Source: Vanilla planifolia (taxonomy: Eukaryota; Streptophyta; Magnoliopsida; Asparagales; Orchidaceae). From it: a stretch of DNA of 64,000 bases. The notes below the pieces were generated by a model that saw nothing but the letters and a program-made list of their open reading frames with translations, was not told where the DNA came from and did no database searches. Positions within the stretch are counted from its first letter, which is position 1, and every line of letters begins with the position of its first letter. The stretch is taken from the NCBI GenBank assembly GCA_023846275.1, contig CM043872.1:26216670-26280669 (forward strand), read 5' to 3'. The position numbers and the translations under genes are program-made. Of this stretch, positions 21,157-56,832 are shown in pieces.

Positions 21157-24100
21157 GTTCTGCTTCCGTTGCTTCTTCCCCCACCTTTATGTTCCTCCTG
21201 CTGTTTGTTGTTGGAAAACGGAGACGTGTTGAAGCTTTTATGGCGATTGATTGTAGTGTGATTGATTGGTGTCGTGTTGATGTCGTTACCTATGGTGGTT
21301 TGTAAAATTTGGAACTAAATTGTTGCGTTACTGAATTATATTGTCTTCCCCAAAGGTTGATCGATCTGTCGCCGACAATTTTTTCTTCTTAGCTTCCTTA
21401 TTGATTTCGCAGTTAAGATATCCTGGTGCTCGCCGACGAGTGGCCAATATTTTTTTTGGAACAAAAAATCCGACTTTTTTCATTTTCTTATTTGCTATTT
21501 TTTTATAATTATCTCCATCAATGCCACAGAAATTTGGATTAAATGTTTTCTTTTTCTTCCTATTTTCGTAGACTCCAGACAGTTGTCATTGCTTCTGTTT
21601 TGAAAGGCAGGTTTATAAAATCGTCTTTTTTGTTTTTTTTTTTCCAAAACAAAACACTGCTATTACCTCTTCGTTTTAAATTCTAATTCATGAATTCTTA
21701 TCGAAAGTGTTGACGATGAACTATTCGTTTTGAGATGAATGACCACCGCTGGAATTTCTTTCTTTCTTGCTTGCTTACAGCAACTTTGTGTTTCGTTAAT
21801 TACAGTTTCTTGTCGTCTTCTCCCTTTCGATTCAGCTTTCTTCTCCTCTATATGGTGGATCTTAGAGTTTCCAACGTGGTTCTCTTTTGCAGCAACTAAA
21901 ACTTAGTTTTGAGTCTCAAATGATTGAATGAGAAATCTTCGTTTATTCCATTAGCTGATGTCGCCTTTGTTGGGTTTATTGTAAACTATTGATTAGGTGT
22001 TGTGATGCTTTTCTTTTCTTTCTCATGAAGAAAATTGAAAGCTCTTACCTCAAATTGTGGTAATGCCTTTGATTTTATTGGCCTGTAGATTTTCTATAGA
22101 GTTGGTTGACGAATAAATGCCTTGCTTACTCATCTAGGAAGCTGGATCTTTCTCCATTTATTTACAACTCTGAGCTAAGGAAAAGCTCGGCATAGGATTC
22201 TTTTGAGAATTGGAAAATTAGAGAATGAGTTATTGTTATGATAAATGTTTTACTTGAGGGGAAATTGTAATTCTATATTGAATGCATAATGTTTGAACCT
22301 TAGTATTCAAGTAAAATGGTCCTTATGGTTAGGTTAAGATGTTTTGGGTTTAATTTAAACCCTTATTTAATGAAATTCAATCATTCAAATGATATCAAAG
22401 CCCTAAGTTTGGTTAAAATAGCAATCAATTTTGATTGAAATTCAACTGATTCATGCATCATGTGACTCTTGTAGGGCTTTGTTGTTTTGTTGTAATGGTT
22501 TAATAAATTTTTTAGTGAACTCATTACGTATATCCATGTAATTAAATAGCTCTTATTGCATATAATATTTAATTGTGTTCGTTAAGCTTTTACATAATTG
22601 TTTAAATTTTCTTCGAGTGATTGGTAATTGAGTCATATGGTTTAGTCTTTCATGATGAAACAATTAGATGTAATCCACATGCAAAGAGGATGACATTGTA
22701 GATTTTGTTGACATTCTTGATGTTTGGTATAGTATTTGACTTGGTTTGTTGGAAGAATTCAATGCTAAACAAAATAGTATCATAGACAAACGTGTAGTTC
22801 TCACTGGAGAGAAGATTGTTAACTACAAGTAAGGTTAACTTTAGTCTTATATTATAAATTGAATTTACTTTTAAAGCTTTAATATATAATTAATGTAATG
22901 TTTATAAGTTAAGTTAGAAGTATAAACGTCCTTACTAGATACAATTGGTGGTATGGTTCACTCTTAAACAGCAAAACTAAATTGTGTTTGCTGCTAAGGT
23001 GTGTAAAGAAGAGCTATTTGGAATATAGGATTAAAATCATGCTAAACAGGAATTATGCTCAAATATCTGAATTGGGTTTAACTCAAATAGTTTAAAATCG
23101 TTATTTCAATTCTTTCTAACCTGTGCAAAATTTCTCACTCCTGGAGTTAATTTCTGCCAACCAACATACTTTAACCTATATTATCTTCTTTGTTAACTTA
23201 GGCTAATTCATGTTAATTTAGTTAACTTATACTAAATTAACTTAATTCCCATTCCAAATAATTAACAAAGAGCATGATTTGGCTTGAAGCAAACTGAGCT
23301 TCTTCCCATGCTAAATAAAACAAAACGAGTGCCTGAAGCTTTTTGAGATGTGTTTAAGGAAGCCAGGTATCTGAAACCATCAACAAGAAACAATTGATTG
23401 CTTCAGAAATTTAGATGATAAATCAATTATTATAATATTATAAATATTATATATTTAAAAATATTACTAAATAAGAAAATGATAAAAGAACATTTGGAGC
23501 AAACAGCCCAATCCATGAACCCAGATTTAGAAAAGAGCCATTTGGAACATTCAATGCTTGCTTTACTTGTCAATAACTTTCTGGGCCAAAGGACCCAACA
23601 GTTTGATTCAAAAGTTAGTTCACATGAGACTATCATCTGCTGGGTTTGTTTGCTTGTTTCTATTTTTATCTTTTAAATAATAAATATTTCACTATATTAT
23701 TTTTCTTAATCATCTCATTATGATATTTGTTAAACATGGCATTTACAAAGTTTCCTTTTGAAGTATATTTCTCCAAAGTATGTGAAGTTAACATTTTAAA
23801 AAAAAAAGTTTAAAAAATAAATTTGGATGAAGATAATATTAAAAATACCTTTTTAAGCATTATTTAAACTGCTGTTGTTTATGGGCCCTACAATAATTGC
23901 TTGGTGATTGATTGAAGGTTCATAATGACCGGCTTACGTTGTTGGTTTTGTTGGAAGCATTTGTTTAGACAAACAAGAAGTGGTTATCATAGAAAACAGT
24001 ATTATCATATAAGATCCAAGATATATACTAGTGAAAAGACTTTACAAGATTGATTTGAGTTGAGATATTAATAAAGTAAAAGTAACTTGTGATGATGTTT

Positions 24101-24360
24101 GTTTTGAGAGATATTGTGCTCTTATTGACTATTAGATCTAACTTGTTTTATAATATGATAAGGGATTGTCTCAATCATGTGAACTATCTTTGATATTTTG
24201 GCTTTTAATTATGTGTTGATCTTTTATATGTTGTTGATTTCTTTGCTCTTAGGGTTTTCTTTAGAGTTTCTCAGGCAAGGGAATTTTCTTATTGTGAGAT
24301 ATTGTTTTTGATCTTTTTGATAGGCTTCTAATTTTGTAGTTTTTTTATAGTTTTTAAGTT
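21157..24360. other. Intergenic region downstream of RALF
   Basis: The first few hundred bases are probably the RALF 3' UTR. The remainder is AT-rich with T-rich tracts and small open frames that look like chance. No gene, RNA or transposon domain was recognised. Confidence 0.5.
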
Positions 24361-24411
24361 TTGACTATTTAGGAAGAATAATATTCATATCAAATATATA
24401 ATTAAATTTTT

Positions 24412-24680
24412 ATTCAGGTTCAATGGTATAAGGTATATCTCATGGCTAAAAATAAATTTTTATGTGGGATTGGATGATTGTAAAAGATGATATTACTATG
24501 ATTAGATAAACCAAGATAAGTATTTTTATATATGATTGAAAATGACATTGATATTTTAATTGTTGCAAGAACAAATGAATAGATTAAAAGTGATATTGTA
24601 TTCTTGCTCATAGAGTGCCAAAATATGGAACTAATGACATCAAAGGATTTGTTATTATAATCTTTCAATATCCTCGTGAG
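24412..24680 (+). pseudogene. Possible retrotransposon Gag relic
   Basis: A frame from 24415 reads FRFNGIRYISWLKINF, which resembles the N-terminus of Ty1/copia-type Gag proteins (xxFNGxNYxxW). Further fragments toward 24640 are compatible but weak, and stops interrupt the frame. This is a tentative call. Confidence 0.25.
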
Positions 24681-24719
24681 ATATTATCTTAATTTAATAA
24701 GATTTTGCCGTTATGCAAG

Positions 24720-25400
24720 AGATCTTTTCTTGCTTAGCCCTTAATCTCATCCCTAAACTACTCCAAGTTTAACAAGCTAAATTATGGAGTTCTCATGGGA
24801 TCAAAACTTGAGTTTCTCTTAAAAGATGTCTCATCTTTTTAAAGATTATAGGTTATAAAACTTAGGATTTATCCTCTTATAATTAATGTAAAATTTATTT
24901 ATCTCTTCATTTCTACAAATATAGGTACTACATTTTTCATTAGTGCATTTCGTAGTATTTTCAATTGTTTATATTCACTCCACTCGCTAACTTTCATTTA
25001 GTTTGTTTTTGAACCACATTAGAGTAAATGTATCACTCTTATATTATTGTAACATTATAGCTTTTCCGACTAAGTTATTGCTTCGATGTAATCGGGTTTT
25101 GCTCTTACTAGAGATCTCTTATCACTTGCCTTCTTATCCTAAAATTAATTCAACTTTAGTGTGTTTTAACATGGAGTTCTTATGGAATTCAAGCTACTAT
25201 TATTTTCAAAAGATATTCATCATTTTAAATTTTATGAAATTACTTATAAAATTTAGGATATTTCTTACTATAGCTAATGTTAGATTTATTTATACATATA
25301 TTTCTAAAAGTTTTGGATAGAAAATACGTTTTTGATTGGTGCATTTTCTCATAGTTTTACATGTGTGCGTTCACTACCTGCCTCGTTTTGTGTTACGCTA
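24720..25400 (+). repeat. Diverged tandem pair, period about 390 bases
   Basis: Two neighbouring segments, about 24720-25000 and 25100-25400, share a series of words in the same order: GGAGTTCT.ATGG, TTAGGAT.T, CTAATGT.A.ATTTATTTA, TTGGTGCATTT-like and CACTC/CACTAC followed by C.CTCG. They are old direct repeats, possibly LTR pieces of a lost element. Confidence 0.45.
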
Positions 25401-27049
25401 TACCACTATAATTAGTCAGAGTTCATGATATTTTTTATGTTTTTGACAAGAGATGAGTAAAAGAAACTTCTGCAGTTATATTTCAACTAGGCTTTGATAT
25501 TAAAATTAATAGATGATAAGTATGAACGAATCCTACAATGAGTTATCAAATAGAAGGAGATGTAGAGAAAATGATGATAATGATGAAGATAAATTTAAAT
25601 CATAATTTAGATATACTTAAGTTGTAATGTTAAAAATTAATCTTTCTATTTTTTATTCTATAACGTATTTATAGCTATAAAGAATAACCTCTTAACTAAA
25701 AACAAAAATTATAAAAATAATCAAATCTAGTAAAATAATAAAAAATATATAAATAATTAAAAACTCCCAAAGCCTTTATAAAAGATCTATTACTACCCAC
25801 GATCAACTAAAAATATAAGCTAAAGAAGAAAAAATTTTATATGCATCATCTTATATTATATATTTTCATTAAAATATATCTCTATTCTTTCAAGATAACA
25901 TTGGTCATCAAAATGAACTCACATCACTCACCAAAGCAATAAATTTAGCATTTTTTAACCATCTTATATTATCAAATATGTTTCAAAGAAATTAAAATCC
26001 AACAAAATATGTCATATTAAAAAATACCAATTTTAATTATGAATAAAAAAGATAAGATATTAAAAAAATAAAATAATTCTTATTATTAAGATATTTGCTA
26101 AAATCAAATTAAGTGAAAAATAAATGGGAAATTAAAAATGAATATAAAAATACACTATCAACAACTTATCTAAAATTCAAGTCTAAATTTCTACAAACTG
26201 AAAAGATATTTAAAATTATGTTTTTTATAATATATTGTATATGATCAGCTTATATAAAAGAAATATAAATATTACCATTTTGATCATAAAGTTGATACTT
26301 TGGAAATTAGTATAAGCAAAAATAAAATATTAATATTTAATAAACATCTAAATAAATATCCATTTGCAAAGTAGTGTAGATTTTTAAAATAAATATTTTT
26401 TTATTAATCTTATTAAAAGAATCCAATTGTAATTGACTTTTATAATATTTAGAGGCTAAAATTGTTTTAAAATTTTAAAGTTAAAGAAAGTAAAAGATTA
26501 ACTTCTTACTTGTCCAATTGAGAAGTGAATGAATACTTATGTTTTAAGCCAACTATCTTAAACACTCTTTTGGAAAATAAAAAGTTTGTTGAGGCGATAG
26601 TTTGAGCTTGTGGAGTAAGGGAACTCGAGGCATGCGAGTAGTCAAAAGAGTAAGAAATGACAACAAAGGAATTAAATGAATTGTGAAGACTACTGTTGGA
26701 GAGGAAACAAAAAAAAAAGTAGACTTTAGCTAAGAAGTGAGCAACTTTTAGAAAGAAATATAGAGAAGTAGTTGCAACCAAAAAAAGCCAAAAGAAATAA
26801 AAGTGCAAGTTAGGAAGAAAGAAAAGTGATGAAGAGATGATATTGCTTTTATTCATGTTACAATAAAGCTTGAGAGGCAAGAGCAACTGAAAGAAGAGAA
26901 AATGAGCATTAACTTGAAAAAAATAAGAATGTTGATATTGCTAAAATTAAAGAAGAAAATGAAATAATTCTCAGAAGATTTAACAGGAGTTTACCTTCAT
27001 AAGATACTTTAATATCTAAATATTATGATATTTCATATAAAGATCAAGA
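25401..27049. other. Very AT-rich spacer with a purine-rich patch
   Basis: Almost pure A/T over long stretches. A purine-rich patch at 26580-26900 has a 126-codon open frame on the minus strand without recognisable domains, so it is not called. It may be transposon debris. Confidence 0.4.
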
Positions 27050-27099
27050 TTTCTCCCTCAATAACAATAACATCATTCACATATCACTCTTTCAATATG

Positions 27100-27540
27100 A
27101 AGTTATTCTGTGTCGAATAATTCTTCTCTTGAAACATCACTTAGATATCACCATTTGTCATCTTCAAGTGTTATATTATTAGGATTGATGCTTTACTATT
27201 GGTTGAGCCCAAAGTTATCGGGAGGGCTATCTTATAACTGAACTAGCTATAAAATATTATGCATTGCTAACACCATTAGTATTCTAGCAACAATAAGTTA
27301 AGTTAATACTACAAGTGCTTTGGTGAATTGGTCGATACTCATAGTAGATGATCTCACAGCCACAAATAATAGAAAAATAACATTGAGACCTGACCAATCC
27401 CATCAAATTGAATTGATAGATTTTGGCTAGAAGTTGCATATATTTCATTATCCAGTTTGTGAGATTCTAAAACTCATTTTAAATGATAAAATCTCCTTAG
27501 CTTTTGAAGCTACTAGTTTCATACTTCTAATAGTAGGATG
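27100..27540 (-). pseudogene. Possible Ty3/gypsy (Tat-like) integrase relic
   Basis: Minus-strand frames in this span contain SMKLVASKAKEI, then NLSIQFDGIGQ, then SIDQFTKALVV and VARILMVLAMHNIL, in the order expected for the integrase of Tat/Ogre-type elements (zinc part, ..QWGIDxxGP.., ..IDYFTKWVE.., ..ARVxxFxWKNI). Identity is low and frames are broken, so this is tentative. Confidence 0.3.
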
Positions 27541-28370
27541 ATTGAAAGAATTATCTTATGAAAAATCATTTAACATCTATACAAGTGTTTTTATCATATA
27601 CCTAAGAAGAAATATCTTATATAAGATTTTCAAATTATTAAATACCAAAAAAGAGTAAAAAAAGATTAACTATTATAATAATTTCCACTACAAAAACTAT
27701 TAAAGATAAAAGATCATAACTGATAAAAGGTGAGTTTTATTATCTTTTTTTGTTACGAAAGGTAGTTGTTATTATTACACAGTTAGAAAAAGAAGAATTT
27801 TGACGAACTTTATAGGATTGTATTAAAATAAAAAAATACAAAGAATTTCAAGTGTGCCTAAAGTCCATAAGCATGCATGCATAAAGGTGTTTTTCATCAA
27901 GTAAAAATGGATCTTATTGGGTCAAGGGGGGGCCGCCCTTGCCATGCAAGTCTTGTATCATAAAAAGATTTTGGAGGTAACAATAAAATTTGGAATTTAT
28001 ATTAAATAAAACATATATTTAATTAATTCTATTTAATTTGTTAATTTAAAAATGCAATATTATCTTCCAAACTTGGTTGTCTATTATCGATTTCGTCTGG
28101 ATTAAGCGATACATGGCAAACTTCTTGGACGGTTGGGACCAATTTTGAGTAATTTTAAGTCCTACCCAACTTGACTCAATCTACCATTAATTGTTGTGGT
28201 CCATCTCATCTATGCATTGAAACTTTTATAAATAAATTTTTATTTTAATTTTGAATAAGAGTTTTTTTATAAGATTATTATGATTTAAAAATTAGAAAAG
28301 TTTGAGGTCTTATTTGTAAAATGAGTTTCAGTCTAATCTTTATTTTTTAAAATATCAATTATTGAGAATT

Positions 28371-28386
28371 TCACACACACACACAA

Positions 28387-28420
<34 letters not shown>
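28371..28420. repeat. Compound AC/AT microsatellite
   Basis: An AC run (28371-28385) is followed directly by an AT run of about 16 units (28389-28420). Confidence 0.9.
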
Positions 28421-28422
<2 letters not shown>

Positions 28423-29910
28423 CTAAATTTTATTTTTATTATATAAGGTTATTTTTTATTTTATTAAAATATATTTTTCAAAGTTCCTTTCAAATTTTAA
28501 AAGTTGTATGTAAACGATATGTAAATTTTAAAAAGGAAATTTCAAGATGTGAAAACAAAAATATTTGATATAAATAAATTTAAAACTAGATGTGAATTTT
28601 TTTTGAAGGAGGATATTAGCTCTAGTTTTGTTTGATAAAAAGAAAGTGAAAAAAGTTTATTATCTGATTTTTTAAACAAAATAATTCGAATTTCAATATT
28701 GCATAAAATGTGCAGATAGAGATGGAGTATTAGAAATAAATTAAAGTAATATGGTTGATATTTTATGCTATAATTTAAAATTGACATATAGGAGAAAATA
28801 TGAGAAATTCAAAAAATATATGAAATATATCTTTCGGACCCCATATAATTATGACAAAGGTTATTTGGCATAACCACTTAGCTTATTTCCTAACGACAAG
28901 TCCTCGTCGAGGACACTCCTTGGCTTGCTCCTTACTTTGTAGCCAACTAATAGTTGAACTTCTCTAAAAAAACTGCATGCCCATTTTGCCAATAGGCCCT
29001 TGGCCTCTTCATAGTGGCTCGTTGCCCTTAAGGCCAGCTTGTTGGTCTCTTGATGCAAAACACAACAACTGATGATCAAGTTTTTATTATCGAGTCATTA
29101 ATTTCAAAGAGACTAGTTGATCTTCATAGTCTTTTTGTGTGTTTTAGAGTTGCAATTTATTTTTCATAAATTGAGTGATCAATTGAACATTATGGAAGGA
29201 CCAATTTGAGCATGCATCGGATATAAGATCGATCACTCTAACTCAGACTTAACTCGTGGATTATTCTGACAATCTATCATTGCTTCATCATTTTCATCTT
29301 CGTCAAGTTGATCTTTATCCTAAATCCTTCACTGATTATCCTTAGAATCTCCTCCATTATGATGTTTCAATTTCATTGACACTATCAGATATTGCATAAC
29401 CTCACTTGAATGAGCTTCTTGTGCTAAAAGGTGGTAAGCCCATTATTATTGAGTGCATTTTCCTTGTCATTACTCAAAAAAGTTTGCTTTGGTTAACTTG
29501 TCTGATAGGTTATGGATTATTTGTGATGCTCTTTATTCAGTTCCTAATTAGTTAGGCTTTATCTGGTTGCATGTTGTCAACATTATCACTTTTTGATAAG
29601 TTATAGATTTTTTGTAAGATTGATCATTTCTTTCTATCGAGGCAATATGACAAAAGCAACAACTATCTTTCAAATATTTTTTTTTGTTAGTTATAAACCT
29701 TTAAAAATATAAGATTCTTCAAATCTCAACATTAATGGACTTCAATATTTATGCAATTAGAAAATACTACATTGATACTTAATCAATGTGCTTTGATGAT
29801 CATGCTTGGGCTTGGAAACCATGGATACTCTTTGAAAGCCTTATCTTCAAAGTCCATCTCAAAGTAAGAAGTGAAGATTTTTTTTTCAATTTTTACATCT
29901 TCAAAGTTTA

Positions 29911-29945
29911 TCTCTCTCTCTCTCTCTCCCCCGCTCTCTCTTTCT
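29911..29945. repeat. CT microsatellite
   Basis: CT dinucleotide run with one CCCCCG interruption. Confidence 0.85.
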
Positions 29946-30611
29946 CTTTAGGATTTAACTCAAGTAATTATCTTTATTTTTTTTTCTTATTTATTATGTT
30001 TCAACACCTCGACCATATCTTCTTTGTAAAGAAGAGAGAAAGTAAATTTTAATCCTCTTGAAAAGATAATGGTAAGTCTTCATGCTACCACATAGATTGA
30101 ACTTTTATCAATTTGATTTTATTTGCATGTCATAAAGTTATTATTCTCCACATTTCTTTTCCTTTTCTAACTTTCTCCTAAGCGAAAAGATACATTCTAG
30201 TAAATTGAGAAAGTGAGAACTCAATCGAGTGGGAATTAAGAAAATTATTTAGATAATTCATATTTACTTTAATATAATCTTGTTTAATTCAACAAAACTG
30301 AATAGGTTTGGTTCTTTTTTGTTTATTATGGTGTAACTAACATAAAAGAATTTATTTGCAAATTTCATATGTAAACTCTCAAACAAGTGTAGATATTTGT
30401 TAAGTACCTTTTCCTCATGCTTCCTTGTAGCTTGCCTAAAAGAATGAATTTTTCATAGAATCTTTGCAAAAGGAATCAAACATTGATGAACCTTACAAAC
30501 CTGACAATTAATAATGTATTTTGGCTGAAAAAAATAATGCAAATCAGCTCAAATTATTAGTTATTCATGTGAGATGATGTGAGAATTTTCATGAACATAT
30601 CATTGTTAAGA

Positions 30612-31430
30612 TGAGAACAATAATACATCATAAACTTTAGCATGACTAGGGTAACGAGCTACTCGATAAGCGACCTTTCCCACCCTTTCAATCACCTCAA
30701 ATGGCTTGATAAAATAAGGCTAAACTTTTCCATAAACATGCTCTATAACCTAGAACCAACAATATATTGCTTTGGATAAAATTTCACTTTTATCACTCCT
30801 AAATATATTAGTGTTATTTGCCAATCTCGTGGATATTTTTCAATAGTCTCATCTATTTAATTTGGTTATAGAAAATTTTTGTTGCCATCCTCAAACCAAT
30901 ATAATAAAGATTTATATATCTTATCATGCAAGATCTTATAAGGTATTATATTAATACTATTTTAAAAATTAAAAAAAAAACTTAATAAGAAGAATTTTCC
31001 AACATTAAGACAAAGCTAACTTCATAAAATTGCAATAAGTTACTCAAAATTTGAATAATACACCTTGACTAACCATTCATTTTCAAGTGAAATTTTGTAT
31101 TAAAATCCAATCTCTACATATAATCTTATGCATCTTGATGCATAACTAGAAGTAAATCACTCATCTTGATTATATATGATAACTATAGAAACATCACATA
31201 ATTGAATGATATTATCCATGTAAGGTAGAGCTAATTTATATATTGAGAAACTTTATTCAATATAAAGAAAATATGTTATTAAATAAGCTCTTCTAGTTGG
31301 CTTATCTAGCATTATCCAAATGACATTATTTCCCTATTTGGATCTAGGCAAATTGATAATGAAATCAATGACAATCTTATTTTACTTCTTCTTTGGAGTG
31401 GGAAGAAATTGTCTTAAGTCAAAGTGTTTG
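30612..31430 (-). pseudogene. Ty3/gypsy integrase relic (Tekay/Del-like), minus strand
   Basis: Reading the minus strand from high to low coordinates: VIDFIINLPRSK and NNVIW (about 31310-31400, integrase core start), then TIPYKILHDKIYKS followed by LLYWFEDG (about 30870-30960, matching the APYEALYG.KCRSP region), then FIKPFEVIERVGKVAYRVA and HAKVYDV (30612-30731, the post-integrase GPF..I.R.G..AYRL domain). The order and spacing match Tekay/Del-type Ty3/gypsy elements. Stops and frameshifts are frequent, so it is dead. Confidence 0.65.
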
Positions 31431-32700
31431 ATGTTTTGCTTTGAATCAAACACTTGGTTAGAAGATCAATCATTTATCAATCACATCTTTTTTCCTCTTA
31501 AGTTACCTAAAGAGCCTTTTGGGAATTAGATGCATAACAATGCCCCTTAAAAATATAATGCAAAATGTAATGGGCTTCTTATAACAATTTTTGTCAAAGT
31601 CTTGCTTAATCTATAACACATAATCAACCTGCAATTCTCAAAAGGTCAACTCCATCTATACTAAATTTTAATCTCAAATTTGATTACATACAATCTTTGA
31701 TTTGCTTGATCTTTGGATTATTTAATTGAAAAAAAATCATTGAAGTCAATAAAGACCCCTTATTTGGTGATATGATCTCAAGCTATGGTTATTCTTTATT
31801 AAACACCAACTAGTCTAATAAAGGATGTTATGATAACACTAACAGATAATGAATGACTTGATGTGCATGAACAACGATGTTCATGTGACATAGAATGAGT
31901 GTTATATATTTTGATTAGGTAGTTTTTTTTATATTATGATGTTTTAATGCTTATATTTGTATAACGATGTACTTAATTTATATTGTATCATTAAATAGTT
32001 TTGTGAACTTAGATACTAATTAGTTTCATATTCACATTTTATGTGGTAGATACAATTACTAATACGACATATCATATTATTAATCACATTCTCGAATATT
32101 GTGTGAAAAAATCATCTAGATATTAAGTGAGCATTAGTTTATAGTAATGTTATACCATTAATTTGTCGTATTTTATTGCAGATATAATATCCTAATTCTC
32201 ATAATTTATGTTTTAATAGTTGATTTTATCTAGTCTTATCATTAAATTCATTTTAAGAAGAGTATTATGAAATATTTTATAGTTTTATTTTAATAATATT
32301 TTATTGAATTTGATTTTTATTTCAATAATAAATGTTTTCTCTACAAATATATTTTTTCATAAAATAATAAATTATCTATGCATGGTATCAAAATATTCAT
32401 AATTTAAATTTTAATGATATAATAAAATGATATAATAAACAGTAAGTTTTGACTTAATAACTTAATTTAGTATAATACCAGAAAAACAGGAAGCAAATCT
32501 TTACTACAATTATTTTGTCTATTTCCTTAAGTCAGGAAACTGTAATATTTAAATTAATTTAATAAATAAATTGTTTAATATCTATAATTATCAGATAAAT
32601 AACACGTTAATTTATTAGAGCGATTGGTATAAAGGATTTTTTGCTTAAATATATTTTAATGTTAAAAATGAATTTTCTATAACGAGCACTTCGGAAATAT
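31431..32700. other. AT-rich spacer before the ATPase gene
   Basis: The left part may belong to the minus-strand gypsy relic (upstream pol), but no domain could be read. The right part is very AT-rich and shows nothing. Confidence 0.4.
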
Positions 32701-32762
32701 GCTGAAATAATATATTGAATACCGTAATATACAAATCTCCCCAACTTGTTTATTGTGTTTCT

Positions 32763-32822
32763 TCTCCTCCTCTCACAGACTTCTGCCTCTTTCTCTCTCT
32801 GTCTCTCTCTCTCTCCTCTACC
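32763..32822 (+). promoter_or_regulatory. CT-rich leader (Y patch) of the ATPase gene
   Basis: A pyrimidine-rich stretch of CT repeats lies 50-110 bases before the ATPase start codon, in otherwise AT-rich DNA. Such tracts are usual at plant core promoters and 5' leaders. The transcription start itself cannot be seen. Confidence 0.5.
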
Positions 32823-32870
32823 TCACGCAAATCCTTCCTACCGTTTTGATAATCTGAAGAGGCGGCGGAG

Positions 32871-56832
<23,962 letters not shown>

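Larger units (their letters stand above)
27561..30600. other. Repeat-rich spacer
   Basis: AT-rich DNA with AC and AT microsatellites at 28371-28420 and a CT run at 29911-29945. The stretch 28860-29080 has more balanced composition and a 72-codon minus-strand frame of unknown origin. The 29.1-30.6 kb part lies downstream of the minus-strand gypsy relic and may hold its 3' end or LTR, but no boundary was seen. Confidence 0.4.

Noticed and set aside
26506..26886. 126-codon minus-strand frame rich in Phe and Ser
   Set aside because: It is what a purine-rich + strand gives when read backwards. No domain or start context supports a gene, though it may be transposon debris.
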